Shown here one piece after another: positions 20,416 through 29,913 of a stretch of DNA of 64,000 nucleotides. Positions within the stretch are counted from its first letter, which is position 1. Every line of letters begins with the position of its first letter. Below the pieces are notes generated by a model that did no database searches, was not told the origin of the DNA, and saw nothing but the letters and a program-made list of their open reading frames with translations. Source of the DNA: Paracoccaceae bacterium (GTDB lineage Bacteria > Pseudomonadota > Alphaproteobacteria > Rhodobacterales > Rhodobacteraceae); assembly GCA_012103375.1 (NCBI GenBank), contig WLWX01000001.1:3886492-3950491 (forward strand). The letters run 5' to 3'. The translations under genes and the position numbers were made by a program.

Positions 20416-20778
20416 ATGACCGACCAATCCGCACCGATGGAAGGGGCGCCGCTGATCCGGCCCTCCAGCACCGATCACCCGCTGTATGACTCGGTAGTCG
20501 AGGCTTGCCGCAGCGTCTATGACCCTGAAATCCCGGTGAATATTTACGATCTTGGGCTGGTCTACACGCTTGAGATCAGTGACGAGGGCGAGGTGGACGC
20601 CATCATGACCCTGACCGCACCCGGCTGCCCCGTCGCCGGAGAGATGCCCGGCTGGCTGGCCGATGCCATCGAACCCCTGCCCGGCGTCAAACAGGTCAAC
20701 GTCGAACTGACCTGGGAACCACCCTGGGGCATGGACATGATGTCGGACGAGGCGCGGCTCGAACTGGGGTTCATGTGA
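20416..20778 (+). CDS. MIP18/DUF59 family iron-sulfur assembly protein (SufT-like)
   Basis: 120 aa. The MIP18 core contains DPEIPVNIYDLGLVYTL and the reactive Cys in TLTAPGCPVAGEMP, ending with the LTWEPPWGMDMMSDEARLEL signature typical of SUF-associated members. It probably helps deliver or mature Fe-S clusters. Its stop codon overlaps the start of the next gene (TGATG), so translation of the two is coupled. Confidence 0.88.
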   Translation: MTDQSAPMEGAPLIRPSSTDHPLYDSVVEACRSVYDPEIPVNIYDLGLVYTLEISDEGEVDAIMTLTAPGCPVAGEMPGWLADAIEPLPGVKQVNVELTWEPPWGMDMMSDEARLELGFM

Positions 20779-21155
20779 TGTTCGCAATCCCCGGAAAACA
20801 GGCCGTATCGATCACGCCGAAAGCCGCTGCACAAATCCGCAAGCTGATGGACCGCGACGGTGTCGATGGCCTGCGCATCGGCGTAAAAAAAGGCGGCTGC
20901 GCGGGCATGGAATACACCATGGACTACGTAGATCAGGCGGACCCGAACGACGAGGCCGTCGAACAGGACGGCGCGCGGGTGCTGATCGCGCCAATGGCAC
21001 AGATGTTCCTGTTCGGCACGCAGATCGACTATGAAACCAGCCTGCTGGATTCCGGCTTCAAGTTCATCAATCCGAACGTTGAAGACGCCTGCGGCTGCGG
21101 CGAGTCGATCAAGTTCAAAGATGTCGAAGAACTCAGCGCCGAACGCGACGGATGA
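20778..21155 (+). CDS. A-type iron-sulfur carrier (SufA/IscA/HesB family)
   Basis: 125 aa. The three cluster-binding cysteines are present: one in KKGGCAGMEY and the C-terminal CGCGES pair. It carries nascent Fe-S clusters to apoproteins. The ATG at 20778 overlaps the stop of the SufT-like gene; a GTG one codon upstream is a less likely start. It forms a compact operon with the preceding gene and with the TfoX-like gene, which overlaps its end by 4 bp. Confidence 0.92.
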   Translation: MFAIPGKQAVSITPKAAAQIRKLMDRDGVDGLRIGVKKGGCAGMEYTMDYVDQADPNDEAVEQDGARVLIAPMAQMFLFGTQIDYETSLLDSGFKFINPNVEDACGCGESIKFKDVEELSAERDG

Positions 21156-21484
21156 GCGTATCCGACAGCGACATCGCATTCGCGCTGGAGCTATTCGGCG
21201 CGCTTCCCGACCTGACCACCCGCAAGATGATGGGCGGCCTGTGCCTTTATTCCGAAGGCACAATCTTCGCGATTATCCACGGGGATCACGGCCATATGAT
21301 CAAGGCCACCAAGGGGCCGTTTGCCGACAAGTTGGCCGATATGGGCTGCACACAGTGGACCTATACTCGCGACACCGGCAAGACCTCGTCCATGCCCTAT
21401 TGGACCCTGCCCGGAGAGGCGTTAGACGACCCCGAGGCGGCCTGCGATCTGGCGCGGCAGGCTCTGGCAGCATTGGAGGGCTAA
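21152..21484 (+). CDS. TfoX N-terminal-domain protein
   Basis: 110 aa small globular protein. The segment [22 protein letters not shown] matches the TfoX_N family, here without the C-terminal TfoX domain known from competence regulators. It overlaps the SufA-like stop (ATGA), and tpiA starts 1 bp after its stop, so all four genes appear co-transcribed. Function is unknown. A second TfoX_N protein is encoded at 27989-28318. Confidence 0.82.
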   Translation: MSVSDSDIAFALELFGALPDLTTRKMMGGLCLYSEGTIFAIIHGDHGHMIKATKGPFADKLADMGCTQWTYTRDTGKTSSMPYWTLPGEALDDPEAACDLARQALAALEG

Positions 21485-21485
21485 G

Positions 21486-22232
21486 ATGCGACGCAAACTG
21501 GCGGCTGGAAACTGGAAGATGAACGGCAAACGTGCCGACCTGGTCGAGGTGGACGCGCTGATCCGCGACCACGGATCGGCGACATCCGAGGTGCTGATCT
21601 GCCCGCCCGCGACGCTGATCCACGCGATGTCACGCCGCGCGGATGCGCGGATAGCCGTCGGGGCGCAGGATTGCCACGCGGCGGTGTCGGGTGCCCACAC
21701 GGGCGACGTTTCCGCAGCGATGCTGGCCGATGTTGGCGCAAGCCATGTCATCACCGGCCATTCGGAACGGCGCGCGGATCATGGGGAGAGTGACGCGGAT
21801 TTCGCCGCGAAGACCCGCGCGGTCTGGGGCGCCGGGCTGGTTGCAATCGTCTGCATTGGCGAAACTCTGGAGCAACGCCAGGCGGGCGACACACTGAAGG
21901 TTATCGGTGCTCAGCTGGCCGTTTCGGTGCCGGATGGCGCGACCGGCGTAAACACCGTCATCGCCTATGAACCGGTCTGGGCCATCGGCACCGGCGAAGT
22001 GGCCACGGTGGATCAGATCGCTGAGGTCCATGATTACATCCGTGCCGAATTGGCCAGCCGCTTTGGCGGCGACACTGCCGGGGTGATGCGCATCCTCTAT
22101 GGCGGCTCGGTCAAACCGGGCAACGCGGCTGAGATCTTCGCGACCTCGAACGTTGATGGCGCGCTGGTCGGCGGGGCGTCCCTGAAAGCCAGCGATTTCG
22201 GCGGGATCATCACGGCACTGGATGCGGCCTAG
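21486..22232 (+). CDS. tpiA: Triosephosphate isomerase
   Basis: 248 aa. It interconverts DHAP and glyceraldehyde-3-phosphate. Diagnostic motifs are GNWKMNG (Lys), GHSERR (catalytic His), the loop-6 sequence [10 protein letters not shown] (catalytic Glu) and the phosphate loop [10 protein letters not shown]. Complete, with an ATG 1 bp after the TfoX-like stop. Confidence 0.97.
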   Translation: MRRKLAAGNWKMNGKRADLVEVDALIRDHGSATSEVLICPPATLIHAMSRRADARIAVGAQDCHAAVSGAHTGDVSAAMLADVGASHVITGHSERRADHGESDADFAAKTRAVWGAGLVAIVCIGETLEQRQAGDTLKVIGAQLAVSVPDGATGVNTVIAYEPVWAIGTGEVATVDQIAEVHDYIRAELASRFGGDTAGVMRILYGGSVKPGNAAEIFATSNVDGALVGGASLKASDFGGIITALDAA

Positions 22233-22249
22233 ATTATGTTGCTAATGAT

Positions 22250-22669
22250 CTACGGATTGGGCGGGATCGAATAGGTCAGGCTGGCCCGCGCGACGGGTTC
22301 TGCGACCCCTTTCGAAAAGATCAGCACGTCGCAGACCGCCAACACCCGCCCCAGCTTCAGCAGGCGTGCCTCGGCCAGCAGGTCGGAACCGGCGGCAGGC
22401 TTCCTCATGAAATCAATCGAGGCATTGGTCGTCACCGCCAACGCCACCGGCCCGATCCGCGACAGGATCGCCAGATAAGCGGCAACATCGGCCAGCCCGA
22501 ACATCGTCGGGCCCTGCACGGTGCCACCAGGGCGCAGATCGGCCTGCTGCACTGGTCGCCGGACAGTCACGCCCGCATCGGTCACCGCATCGACGATAAA
22601 ATGGGCGGCCTGTGCGAATTCGGTCGCCAGGAAGTCCTGCAATGCGGCGGCTGTCATTTTGGGTGTCAT
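22250..22669 (-). CDS. PaaI-family hotdog thioesterase
   Basis: 139 aa single hotdog domain. The region GGTVQGPTMFGLADVAAYLA corresponds to the PaaI/YbgC-type catalytic helix. It probably hydrolyses an acyl- or aryl-CoA; the substrate is unknown. It is convergent with tpiA, whose stop is 18 bp away. Confidence 0.82.
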   Translation of the reverse strand: MTPKMTAAALQDFLATEFAQAAHFIVDAVTDAGVTVRRPVQQADLRPGGTVQGPTMFGLADVAAYLAILSRIGPVALAVTTNASIDFMRKPAAGSDLLAEARLLKLGRVLAVCDVLIFSKGVAEPVARASLTYSIPPNP

Positions 22670-22719
22670 TTGCTAGGTTTCACCCGTGATCCCACAAAGG
22701 GCAAGCCGGGAGCGAAGTT

Positions 22720-23115
22720 ATGTCACCAGCCGACTTCATCGACAGCCTGCCAGAGGCGCGCGCGGCCGAGGCCCGCGCGCTGGACACGATCTTCCGCCGT
22801 GTGACCGGCTGGCAGCCGAAGAAATGGGGCGGCAAGCTGATCGGCTATGGGCAATACCACTATCGCTATGCTTCGGGTCGCGAGGGGGACTTTCTGGCGA
22901 CCGGATTTTCCCCGCTGGCCAGCAAGATCAGCCTGCATATCCTGCCGGGGTATTCCGAATTCCCCCAGATTGCCGCGCGGCTTGGCCCACACACACGCGG
23001 CAAATCCTGCTGGTACATCAAACGGCTGGCGGATGTAGATCAAACGGCGCTGGAAGATCTGATCCGTGCCGGGCTGGACGACTTGCAGCAACAATGGCCG
23101 GTTGAGGCAACATAG
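22720..23115 (+). CDS. DUF1801 (YdhG-like) protein
   Basis: 131 aa. The pattern SPADFIDSLPEARAAEARAL, followed by WGGKLIGYGQYHYRYASGR and KSCWYIKRLADVD, is characteristic of the DUF1801 fold, a small alpha/beta domain of unknown biochemical role. The SD GGGAGC precedes the ATG at a suitable distance. It diverges from the thioesterase. Confidence 0.8.
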   Translation: MSPADFIDSLPEARAAEARALDTIFRRVTGWQPKKWGGKLIGYGQYHYRYASGREGDFLATGFSPLASKISLHILPGYSEFPQIAARLGPHTRGKSCWYIKRLADVDQTALEDLIRAGLDDLQQQWPVEAT

Positions 23116-23148
23116 GCACCTGCCCGCACCCTGCCCGTCTTCTTGTTC

Positions 23149-23170
23149 CTAAATATCCCCGCCGGAGGCA
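23149..23170. repeat. Short 'aaatatcccc' motif, second occurrence
   Basis: The string aaatatccccgccggaggc lies in the spacer between the DUF1801 gene and the M32 gene. A related string (aaaatatcccggggg) lies beside the hairpin at 12576-12590. From memory, such strings recur between Rhodobacterales genes; two occurrences in one window are suggestive only. Confidence 0.4.
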
Positions 23171-24115
23171 CCTGGCCACGCGCACCGACACCTGCCGCGC
23201 CGCGCGCACGTTCCCATTGCCAAATGCGCACCGGCTGACGCGCGGCACCGCCATCAAACCCCGTAAAGCGCTCCGAATTTCGCCTCTAGATAGGCCAGCA
23301 GCGGCCCTTCCGTCGGCTCGGCCCCGGTCGCACGCGCGATCACCTCGCGCGGCTCAAAAAGCCCGCCGTGGCGCTGGACCTTGTCGCCCAGCCAGGCGGT
23401 CGCGGCGGATGTATCGCCCGCCGCAAGCTGGTCATCCAGTCCGGGCACCGCATCCCGCAACGCCTGATACAGGCAGCCGGCATAAACGTTGCCCAGCGTA
23501 TAGGTCGGGAAATACCCGAACAGGCCGACGGACCAATGCACATCTTGCAACATCCCATTCGATGGCTTGTCGACCGCCACCCCAAAGTCCGCCTTGAACC
23601 GGTCGTTCCAGGCCGCCTCAAGATCCGCCACCTCAAGATCGCCCGCCACCAGTGCGCGTTCCAGATCGAAGCGCAGCAGAACGTGAAGGTTGTAATGCAC
23701 CTCATCCGCCTCGGGGCGGATATAACCGGAATTGACCCGGTTCACGGTGGCGAAAAACGCCTCCTCATCTGCGACGCCGAAATCGCCGAAGGCGTCGCGC
23801 ATCTGCCCGTACAGCCATCCGGTGAAGGCGCGGGACCGGCCCAACTGATTCTCGTATATCCGGCTTTGGCTTTCGTGGACGCCCATCGACACGCCACGCC
23901 CAAGCGGGGTCAGCAGATAGGCCCGGTCGATGTTCTGTTCATAACCGGCGTGCCCAACCTCATGCACCGTCGGAAAAAGACAGTTGAACGGATCGCTCAG
24001 CGAGGTCCGCGTCGTCACCCGAACATCCAGCCCCGAGCCCGAGCAGAACGGATGCACCACTGTCCTTCCCCCCTAAAACTGGGCCACTACATTGGTCTTG
24101 AGAGGGGAATATGTA

Positions 24116-24403
24116 ATGGCACGGAAACGGCATTCGGACGAAGATGTATTGAAGCTGCTGCGTGAGATTGAGCTGAAGCTGACGGGAGGAAGTGACGTTG
24201 CATCGGCGTGTCGTAGCGTCGGCATCAGCGATGCGACATATTACAACTGGCGGAAACGGTTTGGTGGTATGGGACGGTCGCAGTTGTCGGAGATGCGCAG
24301 CCTGGAAAAGGAGAATGGGCGTCTCAAGAAGATCGTCGCTGAGCTTGAATTGGACAAGCTGATCCTCAAAGAAAGCCTGAACTACTTAAAGCCCAGGGCC
24401 TGA
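24116..24403 (+). CDS. IS3-family transposase OrfA, copy 1
   Basis: 95 aa. HTH region RHSDEDVLKLLREIE with SVGISDATYYNWRKRFGG, then a leucine-zipper-like segment (LEKENGRLKKIVAELELDK). Identical in translation to the OrfA of copy 2. It binds the IS ends and is joined to OrfB by -1 frameshifting in this family. Confidence 0.93.
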   Translation: MARKRHSDEDVLKLLREIELKLTGGSDVASACRSVGISDATYYNWRKRFGGMGRSQLSEMRSLEKENGRLKKIVAELELDKLILKESLNYLKPRA

Positions 24404-25245
24404 CGACTGGGGAGCTCCGTCAGGCCGTTATTCATACGCGCCAAAAGCTCGCGACCTCGGAGCGGAGGACCTGCCGGGTCGTCGGTCTGGCGCGAAACTC
24501 TCTGCAATATCGACCCGCGCCAAAAGACGATGATGCTCTACGGCTCGCTTTGATCCGCCTGGCCAAGCAATATGGGCGCTACGGCTATCGTAAAGTTTCG
24601 GAACTCCTGCGCATCGAGGGCTGGCGGGTCAATCATAAGAAGGTTGAGCGTCTCTGGCAGGAAGAAGGACTGCAACTCCCGCAGCGGCACAGGAAGCGCA
24701 GACGGCTTTATCACAAGGACAGCTCGATCATTCGCCTCAGGCCGACGCATCCGAACCACATCTGGAGCATCGACTTCGTTCACGACAAGCTCAGCAATGG
24801 CCGGAGCTACAAGATGCTGACCGTTCTGGATGAGTACACCCGGCAGGCCCTGGCCGTGGAAGTTCGCAGCAGGATGGGCGCCGAAGATGTTCTGGAGGCG
24901 CTATATCCGCTGCTCCTCTGCCATGGCACGCCGGAGTATATCCGCTCCGACAACGGCCCAGAGTTCGTAGCCAAGGCGATGCAGGAGTGGTTGGTTCGCG
25001 TTGGTGTTCGACCAATTAGAATCTATCCGGGGTCCCCTTGGGAAAACGGATACAACGAGAGGTTCAACGGCACTCTCCGGCACGAGATCCTCAACGCTGA
25101 ATGGTTCACAACAACGAAACAGGCACAGATCGTCATCAATCATTGGCTTAAGCAGTACAACCACACACGTCCGCACCAGGCTCTGAACATGCGACCACCA
25201 ATGCCAGAAACTCTAATCAGAAATGGCCCAGAACTTGGGGGCTAG
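24400..25245 (+). CDS. IS3-family transposase OrfB (integrase core), copy 1
   Basis: About 281 codons in the -1 frame relative to OrfA. An HTH_21 segment (YGRYGYRKVSELLRIEGW) precedes the rve integrase core, with DDE residues in WSIDFVHD, RSDNGPEFV and NGYNERFNG. No separate start is assigned, because the protein is normally made by frameshifting near 24390-24403. Copy 2 differs at 24487 (C to A) and 24497 (A to G). Confidence 0.92.
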   Translation: MTTGELRQAVIHTRQKLATSERRTCRVVGLARNSLQYRPAPKDDDALRLALIRLAKQYGRYGYRKVSELLRIEGWRVNHKKVERLWQEEGLQLPQRHRKRRRLYHKDSSIIRLRPTHPNHIWSIDFVHDKLSNGRSYKMLTVLDEYTRQALAVEVRSRMGAEDVLEALYPLLLCHGTPEYIRSDNGPEFVAKAMQEWLVRVGVRPIRIYPGSPWENGYNERFNGTLRHEILNAEWFTTTKQAQIVINHWLKQYNHTRPHQALNMRPPMPETLIRNGPELGG

Positions 25246-25889
25246 ACAGATGTCATAGCCGAAGGTCTCGGCCAGTTTCGCCGCCAGTACCAGTTGCGCC
25301 TCGGCCGGAAACACCCCGGTCAGCGGTTCGGGCCGGACGTCGCTGCCAAGCACCCGCGCGCGCAGGTCCACAAGGCCCGGACGCAGGGCGCTGAACATCG
25401 CCGACAAGGACGCGCCCGTCGCGCCCGGTTCATAGTCATCCAGCAGCGCGTCATAAAGGTCGCCACCATCCGCCAGCGCCGCTGCCTCTTCCCGCTTCAG
25501 CGCCACCACGTCTTTCAGCGTCGGCAAAAACGCGGCGACATTCTCGTCGCTGCGCGCCTCGGCCCAGATGCCGTGCGCCTTGCTGGTCAGCCGCGCCAGA
25601 TCGGCGGCAAGCCTGGCGGGGATTTTCATCATGCGCTCATAGCTGCGGCGGATGTGGCGCAGTTGCGCGCGCGCCACATCGTCGGCAGGCTTCGCCGTTT
25701 CCAGCCAGTCACCGACGCGCGGATCAATGCGCCGGGCGTGCAACACGCCCTCCATCGCGGCCATTTCGGCGGCGCGCTGGTCAGCGGCGCCTTTCGGCAT
25801 CATGGTTTCCTGATCCCAGCCCAGGCGACCTGCGACTTGTGACAACGCCTCGGTTTCCGACTGGAAGTCCATCAGATCGTCATAGGCGC

Positions 25890-27029
25890 TCATACCGGCC
25901 CTCTCAGCGATTGAGGATAGGGATAGCGGGCGTGGAACCGGGCACGCAGGATCAACACCCAGAGCGCGACAGCGCCCAACTGATGCAGGATCGCCAGCAG
26001 CAGCGGCGCGGAATAAATCACCGTCATCACCCCCAGCGCCATTTGCAGCACCAGCATCGCACCCATGGCAAGGAAGGCGCCGCGTGTCGTGCCAACCGCA
26101 CTGCGCCGTCCGCGCAGCATCGCGAAGACGCCGACGGCAACAACCAGATACCCGGCAACACGGTGCATGAACTGCACCAGCCCGTCGTCTTCGAAGAAGT
26201 TGCGCCAGACCGGCTCCAGCGACAGTGGATCAGGCGGCAGGATCCCCCCCGCCATCAACGGCCAGTCGGTGTAGTTGCGCCCCGCGTCAATGCCCGCGAC
26301 CAGCGCGCCCAGCAGGATCTGCACGAAGGTCAGCGCGACAAGGACCCCCATCAGGCGGGTCAGCCCGGCATCCCCATTGCGCCGCGCGGTCATGGTTTCA
26401 TGGGCGCTGCGGGCCATCCGCAGGATGTACCAGGCAATCAGACCCAGGATCACGAAGGCCAGACCCAGGTGGATCGCCAGGCGATAGCTGGCGACATCCA
26501 CGACCCCTTCGCCCAGCCCCGAGGCGACCATCCACCAGCCCACGGCCCCCTGCGCGCCACCCAATGCGCCCAGCAACAGCAAGCGCCCGGTCCAGCGGCG
26601 CGGAATGCGTTTGGTGAAGAGGAAGCCGAGGAACCCAATCGCCCAGACCACGCCAATCAGACGGCCCAGCTGTCGATGCCCCCATTCCCACCAGAAGATC
26701 GTCTTGAACTCGGCCAGCGTCATGGCGCTGTTCTGCAGCCGGAATTCGTCCGTCGCCTGATAGGCGGTGAACTGCTCCTGCCAGTCGGTTTCGTTCAGCG
26801 GCGGGATTGCCCCGGAAATCGGTGCCCATTCGGTAATCGACAGGCCCGAGTCGGTCAGCCGGGTCAGCCCGCCGATCAGGATCATCGCCGCGACCATGAC
26901 AAACAGAACCACCAGCCAGATGCGGATGGGGCCCCGTGCGCCCTGTCCTGCGGCGTCAATCACGCCGGTTGTGGCGGTCGGTTTCGGGGTGTCCGATCCG
27001 ACCTCTTCAAAGATACTGCGCTTGGCCAT
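25890..27029 (-). CDS. ctaA: Heme A synthase (COX15/CtaA)
   Basis: 379 aa polytopic membrane protein with about eight hydrophobic helices. It oxidises heme O to heme A for aa3-type cytochrome oxidase. Heme-ligand histidine contexts are seen in FWWEWGHRQLGR, LAIHLGLAF, FMHRVAGYLV and AILHQLGAVAL. The stop overlaps the start of the M32 gene by ATGA, so the two share a transcript and the IS insertion lies in the downstream cistron. The 171 bp between this start and trmJ hold no evident gene. Confidence 0.95.
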   Translation of the reverse strand: MAKRSIFEEVGSDTPKPTATTGVIDAAGQGARGPIRIWLVVLFVMVAAMILIGGLTRLTDSGLSITEWAPISGAIPPLNETDWQEQFTAYQATDEFRLQNSAMTLAEFKTIFWWEWGHRQLGRLIGVVWAIGFLGFLFTKRIPRRWTGRLLLLGALGGAQGAVGWWMVASGLGEGVVDVASYRLAIHLGLAFVILGLIAWYILRMARSAHETMTARRNGDAGLTRLMGVLVALTFVQILLGALVAGIDAGRNYTDWPLMAGGILPPDPLSLEPVWRNFFEDDGLVQFMHRVAGYLVVAVGVFAMLRGRRSAVGTTRGAFLAMGAMLVLQMALGVMTVIYSAPLLLAILHQLGAVALWVLILRARFHARYPYPQSLRGPV

Positions 27030-27200
27030 TTGGTCCCTCAGGGTGTTTCGGGAATTATCTAGTGCATGATGGATTTATGCGAAACCGGGGTTGTGGGGGA
27101 AATTTGGCCGCATGTCAGGCGGCGCATCCTTGCGACGATTGCCGCGCACGGTGGAGGTCGTATCTGCGCCCAAATCGAACCGAACGATAACCATTCCGGC

Positions 27201-27935
27201 CTAGGACCTGCGCCGCGCCAACTGCCGCAGGATTCCATGCAGGATCTGAACCTCGCCGCTTGCCAGCGGCATCCGTGACCACAGGTTCCGCAGACGCAGC
27301 TTCATGCTGGGCGCTTTTTCGGGCGGAAAGAAGAACCCGGCGTCATTCAGCGCATCCTCCCACCGGTCGCCCAGCTTCTCGACCTCGATGCGGGTGGCCA
27401 GATCCGGGTCTTCACGCGCTGACTGCGTACTTTCCCCGCGCGCCCATTCATAGGCCAGCAGCAAAACGCATTGGGCCAGGTTCAGCGACGCGAATGCAGG
27501 ATCGACGGGAACCGAGACGATGGCCTGCGCCCCGGCAAGATCGTCATTTTCCAACCCGGCGCGTTCCGGCCCGAACAGGAAGCCGATTTTCTGGCCTTTC
27601 GCGATCCGGGCGCGCGCCTCGGCCATGGCGGCCTCGGGTGTCAGCACCGGTTTGATCAGATCGCGCGGGCGGGCCGTCGTTGCATAAACCACATGGCAAT
27701 CGGCAATCGCCTCGGCCGTTGTGGCATGCAGCCGTGCGCTGTCCAGCACCCGGCCCGCACCGCTGGCGGTGGCAACGGCGGCCGGGTTCGGCCAGCCATC
27801 GCGCGGAGCGACCAGGCGCATCTCGGACAAGCCGAAATTGCGCATGCCACGCGCCGCAGCGCCGATGTTTTCGCCCATCTGGGGCCGCACAAGGATGATC
27901 GCAGGTGTCAGCTGTCCGTCCGCCCGTTGTCGCAT
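27201..27935 (-). CDS. trmJ: tRNA (cytidine/uridine-2'-O)-methyltransferase TrmJ-like
   Basis: 244 aa SPOUT methyltransferase that probably modifies position 32 of tRNAs. SPOUT motifs are visible: PQMGENIGAAARGMRNFG (motif 1), GFLFGPERAGLENDDL (motif 2) and LNLAQCVLLLAYEW (motif 3, trefoil knot). A C-terminal extension ends in RNLWSRMPLASGEVQILHG, as in TrmJ. The start at 27935 (MRQRADGQLTPAIIL) is chosen over an upstream in-frame ATG because conservation begins there. Confidence 0.9.
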   Translation of the reverse strand: MRQRADGQLTPAIILVRPQMGENIGAAARGMRNFGLSEMRLVAPRDGWPNPAAVATASGAGRVLDSARLHATTAEAIADCHVVYATTARPRDLIKPVLTPEAAMAEARARIAKGQKIGFLFGPERAGLENDDLAGAQAIVSVPVDPAFASLNLAQCVLLLAYEWARGESTQSAREDPDLATRIEVEKLGDRWEDALNDAGFFFPPEKAPSMKLRLRNLWSRMPLASGEVQILHGILRQLARRRS

Positions 27936-27988
27936 TCCCTTGGCGGCGTGATAGGGTTCGCGACACGCCCATGCAAGTAGGGGCTGAC

Positions 27989-28318
27989 ATGGCATACGAC
28001 GAAGGACTGGCAGAACAGATGCGCGAAGACCTCGGGCCGTTGGAAGGACTGACCCAGCGCAAGATGTTCGGCGGTTTATGCTTTCAACTGAACGGCAACA
28101 TGGTCTGCGGCGTCCACAAGGGTGGCGGCATGTTTCGCGTCGGCAAATCCCGGTACGAGGCCGCGCTGGCCATCAAAGGCGTCGAAAAGCTCAGCTTCAC
28201 CGGCCGACCCATGGGCGGCATGGTCGAGGTCAGCGACGCAGTGATGGCCGATGACGCCGTGCGCGGCCCGCTGATCGACATGGCACTTGAAAACGCGCGA
28301 AGCCTGCCGCCGAAATAG
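27989..28318 (+). CDS. TfoX N-terminal-domain protein (second copy type)
   Basis: 109 aa. Matches TfoX_N: LTQRKMFGGLCFQLNGNMVCGV, then RPMGGMVEVSDAVM. Divergent in sequence from the TfoX_N protein at 21152, so it is a paralogue and not a recent duplicate. Single gene, divergent from trmJ. Role unknown. Confidence 0.82.
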   Translation: MAYDEGLAEQMREDLGPLEGLTQRKMFGGLCFQLNGNMVCGVHKGGGMFRVGKSRYEAALAIKGVEKLSFTGRPMGGMVEVSDAVMADDAVRGPLIDMALENARSLPPK

Positions 28319-28386
28319 CTCTGCCTTGGCAATTCCGGGCCAACCCGGCTATAGCGGCCAAAGCATTTCTGGCAGAGGGTCGAACC

Positions 28387-29007
28387 ATGGCCGACGAGAC
28401 AGCGCCGCAGATCTATCTGATCACACCACCAGAATTTGAATTATCAACCTTTCCCAATCTGTTGCAGGGCATTCTTGATGCAACAGATGTGGCTTGCCTG
28501 CGCCTGTCCATGGCCAGCCGTGATGAAGACCGGATCGCCCGCGCCGCCGATACCTTGCGCGAGATCACGCATGCCCGCGACATCGCGCTGGTCATTGCCG
28601 AACATCAAGGCATGGTCGAACGGCTGGGTCTGGACGGCGTCCACCTGGGCGATGGGGCACGGTCGGTCCGCGCGGCCAGGAAGGCGTTGGGGGGCGATGC
28701 CATTGTCGGAGCCTTCTGTGGCACCTCGAAGCACGATGGCATGACAGCGGGTGAGATTGGCGCGGATTACGTCGCCTTCGGCCCGGTCGGCGCGTCAGGG
28801 CTTGGCGACGGCTCGGTCGCGGACCCGGACCTGTTTGCCTGGTGGTCCGAGATGATTGAGGTTCCGGTCGTGGCCGAAGGCGGTCTTGGCCCGGAACAGT
28901 ATGAGCGGCTGGCCGGTGTGACCGATTTCTTCGCCATTGGCGATGAGATCTGGGGGGCCGATGATCCGGCGCAGGCGTTGAAAGCAATTTCTGGGTTAAT
29001 ATCTTAA
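28387..29007 (+). CDS. thiE: Thiamine phosphate synthase (ThiE-like)
   Basis: 206 aa TIM barrel. It joins HMP-PP and thiazole phosphate to thiamine phosphate. Family features are YLITPPE at the N terminus, DGVHLGDGARSVRAAR, the phosphate-binding ADYVAFGPVG and VVAEGGLGPEQ. No THI-box riboswitch is visible in the 68-bp leader. Divergent ThiE-like proteins lacking thiamine activity exist, so the assignment is good but not absolute. Confidence 0.85.
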   Translation: MADETAPQIYLITPPEFELSTFPNLLQGILDATDVACLRLSMASRDEDRIARAADTLREITHARDIALVIAEHQGMVERLGLDGVHLGDGARSVRAARKALGGDAIVGAFCGTSKHDGMTAGEIGADYVAFGPVGASGLGDGSVADPDLFAWWSEMIEVPVVAEGGLGPEQYERLAGVTDFFAIGDEIWGADDPAQALKAISGLIS

Positions 29008-29082
29008 ATATCAAATTCTTATGTGCAAAATCACACGCGGCACATCAACTCTATCGGCAATGAAACGGTCACACGTTGCGGT

Positions 29083-29913
29083 TTATTCCGCCAGATGATG
29101 CGCCTCAAACCCGCCCCGAACCGCAGCCTCGGCTGCTGCTGCCAGCGCCTTGCGATCCGTCGCCTCGAACGGCTGCAAGGCAGTATGCAGAATGACCGAG
29201 ACTGACCCGCCGCGCCGCTGCGCCAGCAGGGCCAGCAAATGCGGCGCCAGTTCCATATCGCCCCACCAGCCATAGAAGTCCGCCGGACGGTCCGGCGGCG
29301 CGTGATAGACCACCGAAACCGGCTGAACCTGTGATCCATTCTTCATGTTATTTCTCAGGAACGGTTGAAAGAGCATTGTTTTAAATGGCAAAACCTGCCG
29401 CCCATCGCTGGACGTGCCTTCTGGAAACAACAGCAGCAATTGCCCCGCCTGCAGGCGTTCTTGGATCGCATTGGCCTGCCCGGCAGCCTCGGACCGTGCG
29501 CGGCGGATGAACAGCGTTCCGGTGGCGCGGGCCAGCCAGCCGATGCCGGGCCAGCCTGCGACTTCGGATTTCGACACGAAGGTCACCCGCGCCACCGCAT
29601 TCAACACGAATATGTCGAGCCAGCTGGAATGGTTCGCCACCATCGCCCCGGCATTGACCGGACCGCCCGTGACGCAGCAAGCCAACCCCAGAATGCGCAG
29701 CGCGCCGCGACAAACGGCTTGCGTGATGAACGGGGTCCAGGGACGGCGCGGTCCGAACAGCGGCCCTTCGACCACCCGGACCAGCAGCAACACCACCAGA
29801 CCACCAAACACCAGCCCCGCCAGCAATGGCGCACGCAGCGCAACGCGCAGCCAACCCACCGCATCCGGGCGCGGCGGGGGCGGTTCGGGGCGCTCAGCGT
29901 ACCAGGTGTTCAT
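29083..29913 (-). CDS. olsA: Lyso-ornithine lipid O-acyltransferase (PlsC family)
   Basis: 276 aa. It has a hydrophobic N-terminal segment (LRAPLLAGLVFGGLVVLLLV) and the acyltransferase motifs NHSSWLD (HX4D) and FPEGTSSDG. It would acylate lyso-ornithine lipid to ornithine lipid at the inner membrane. The start at 29913 overlaps the stop of the olsB-like gene (ATGA). The neighbour identifies it as OlsA and not a phosphatidate acyltransferase. Confidence 0.88.
   Translation of the reverse strand: MNTWYAERPEPPPPRPDAVGWLRVALRAPLLAGLVFGGLVVLLLVRVVEGPLFGPRRPWTPFITQAVCRGALRILGLACCVTGGPVNAGAMVANHSSWLDIFVLNAVARVTFVSKSEVAGWPGIGWLARATGTLFIRRARSEAAGQANAIQERLQAGQLLLLFPEGTSSDGRQVLPFKTMLFQPFLRNNMKNGSQVQPVSVVYHAPPDRPADFYGWWGDMELAPHLLALLAQRRGGSVSVILHTALQPFEATDRKALAAAAEAAVRGGFEAHHLAE

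Larger units (their letters stand above)
24061..25248 (+). mobile_element. IS3-family (IS407-like) insertion sequence, copy 1
   Basis: 1188 bp, beginning TGTCCTTCCCC and ending CTAGACA, with imperfect terminal inverted repeats (the reverse complement of the right end begins TGTCTAGCCCCC; both continue into CTGGGCCA). It carries orfA and orfB in the typical overlapping arrangement. The flanks ccac and gatg do not match, so no target duplication remains. An inverted second copy of identical length lies at 51868-53055. Confidence 0.93.
23254..25893 (-). pseudogene. M32 carboxypeptidase (Taq-type) gene split by an IS3-family element
   Basis: The 5' part (25249-25893, MSAYDDLMDFQSETEALSQV to ETFGYDI) and the 3' part (23254-24060, VVHPFCSGSGLDVRVTTRT onward) belong to one zinc carboxypeptidase of the M32 family; the active-site motif HEVGHAGYEQN lies in the 3' part. 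Joined, they give about 483 aa in frame, roughly eight residues short of the family at the junction, and there is no target duplication, so a small deletion accompanied the insertion. The 5' ATG overlaps the ctaA stop (ATGA). Neither fragment is likely to be active. Confidence 0.93.
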
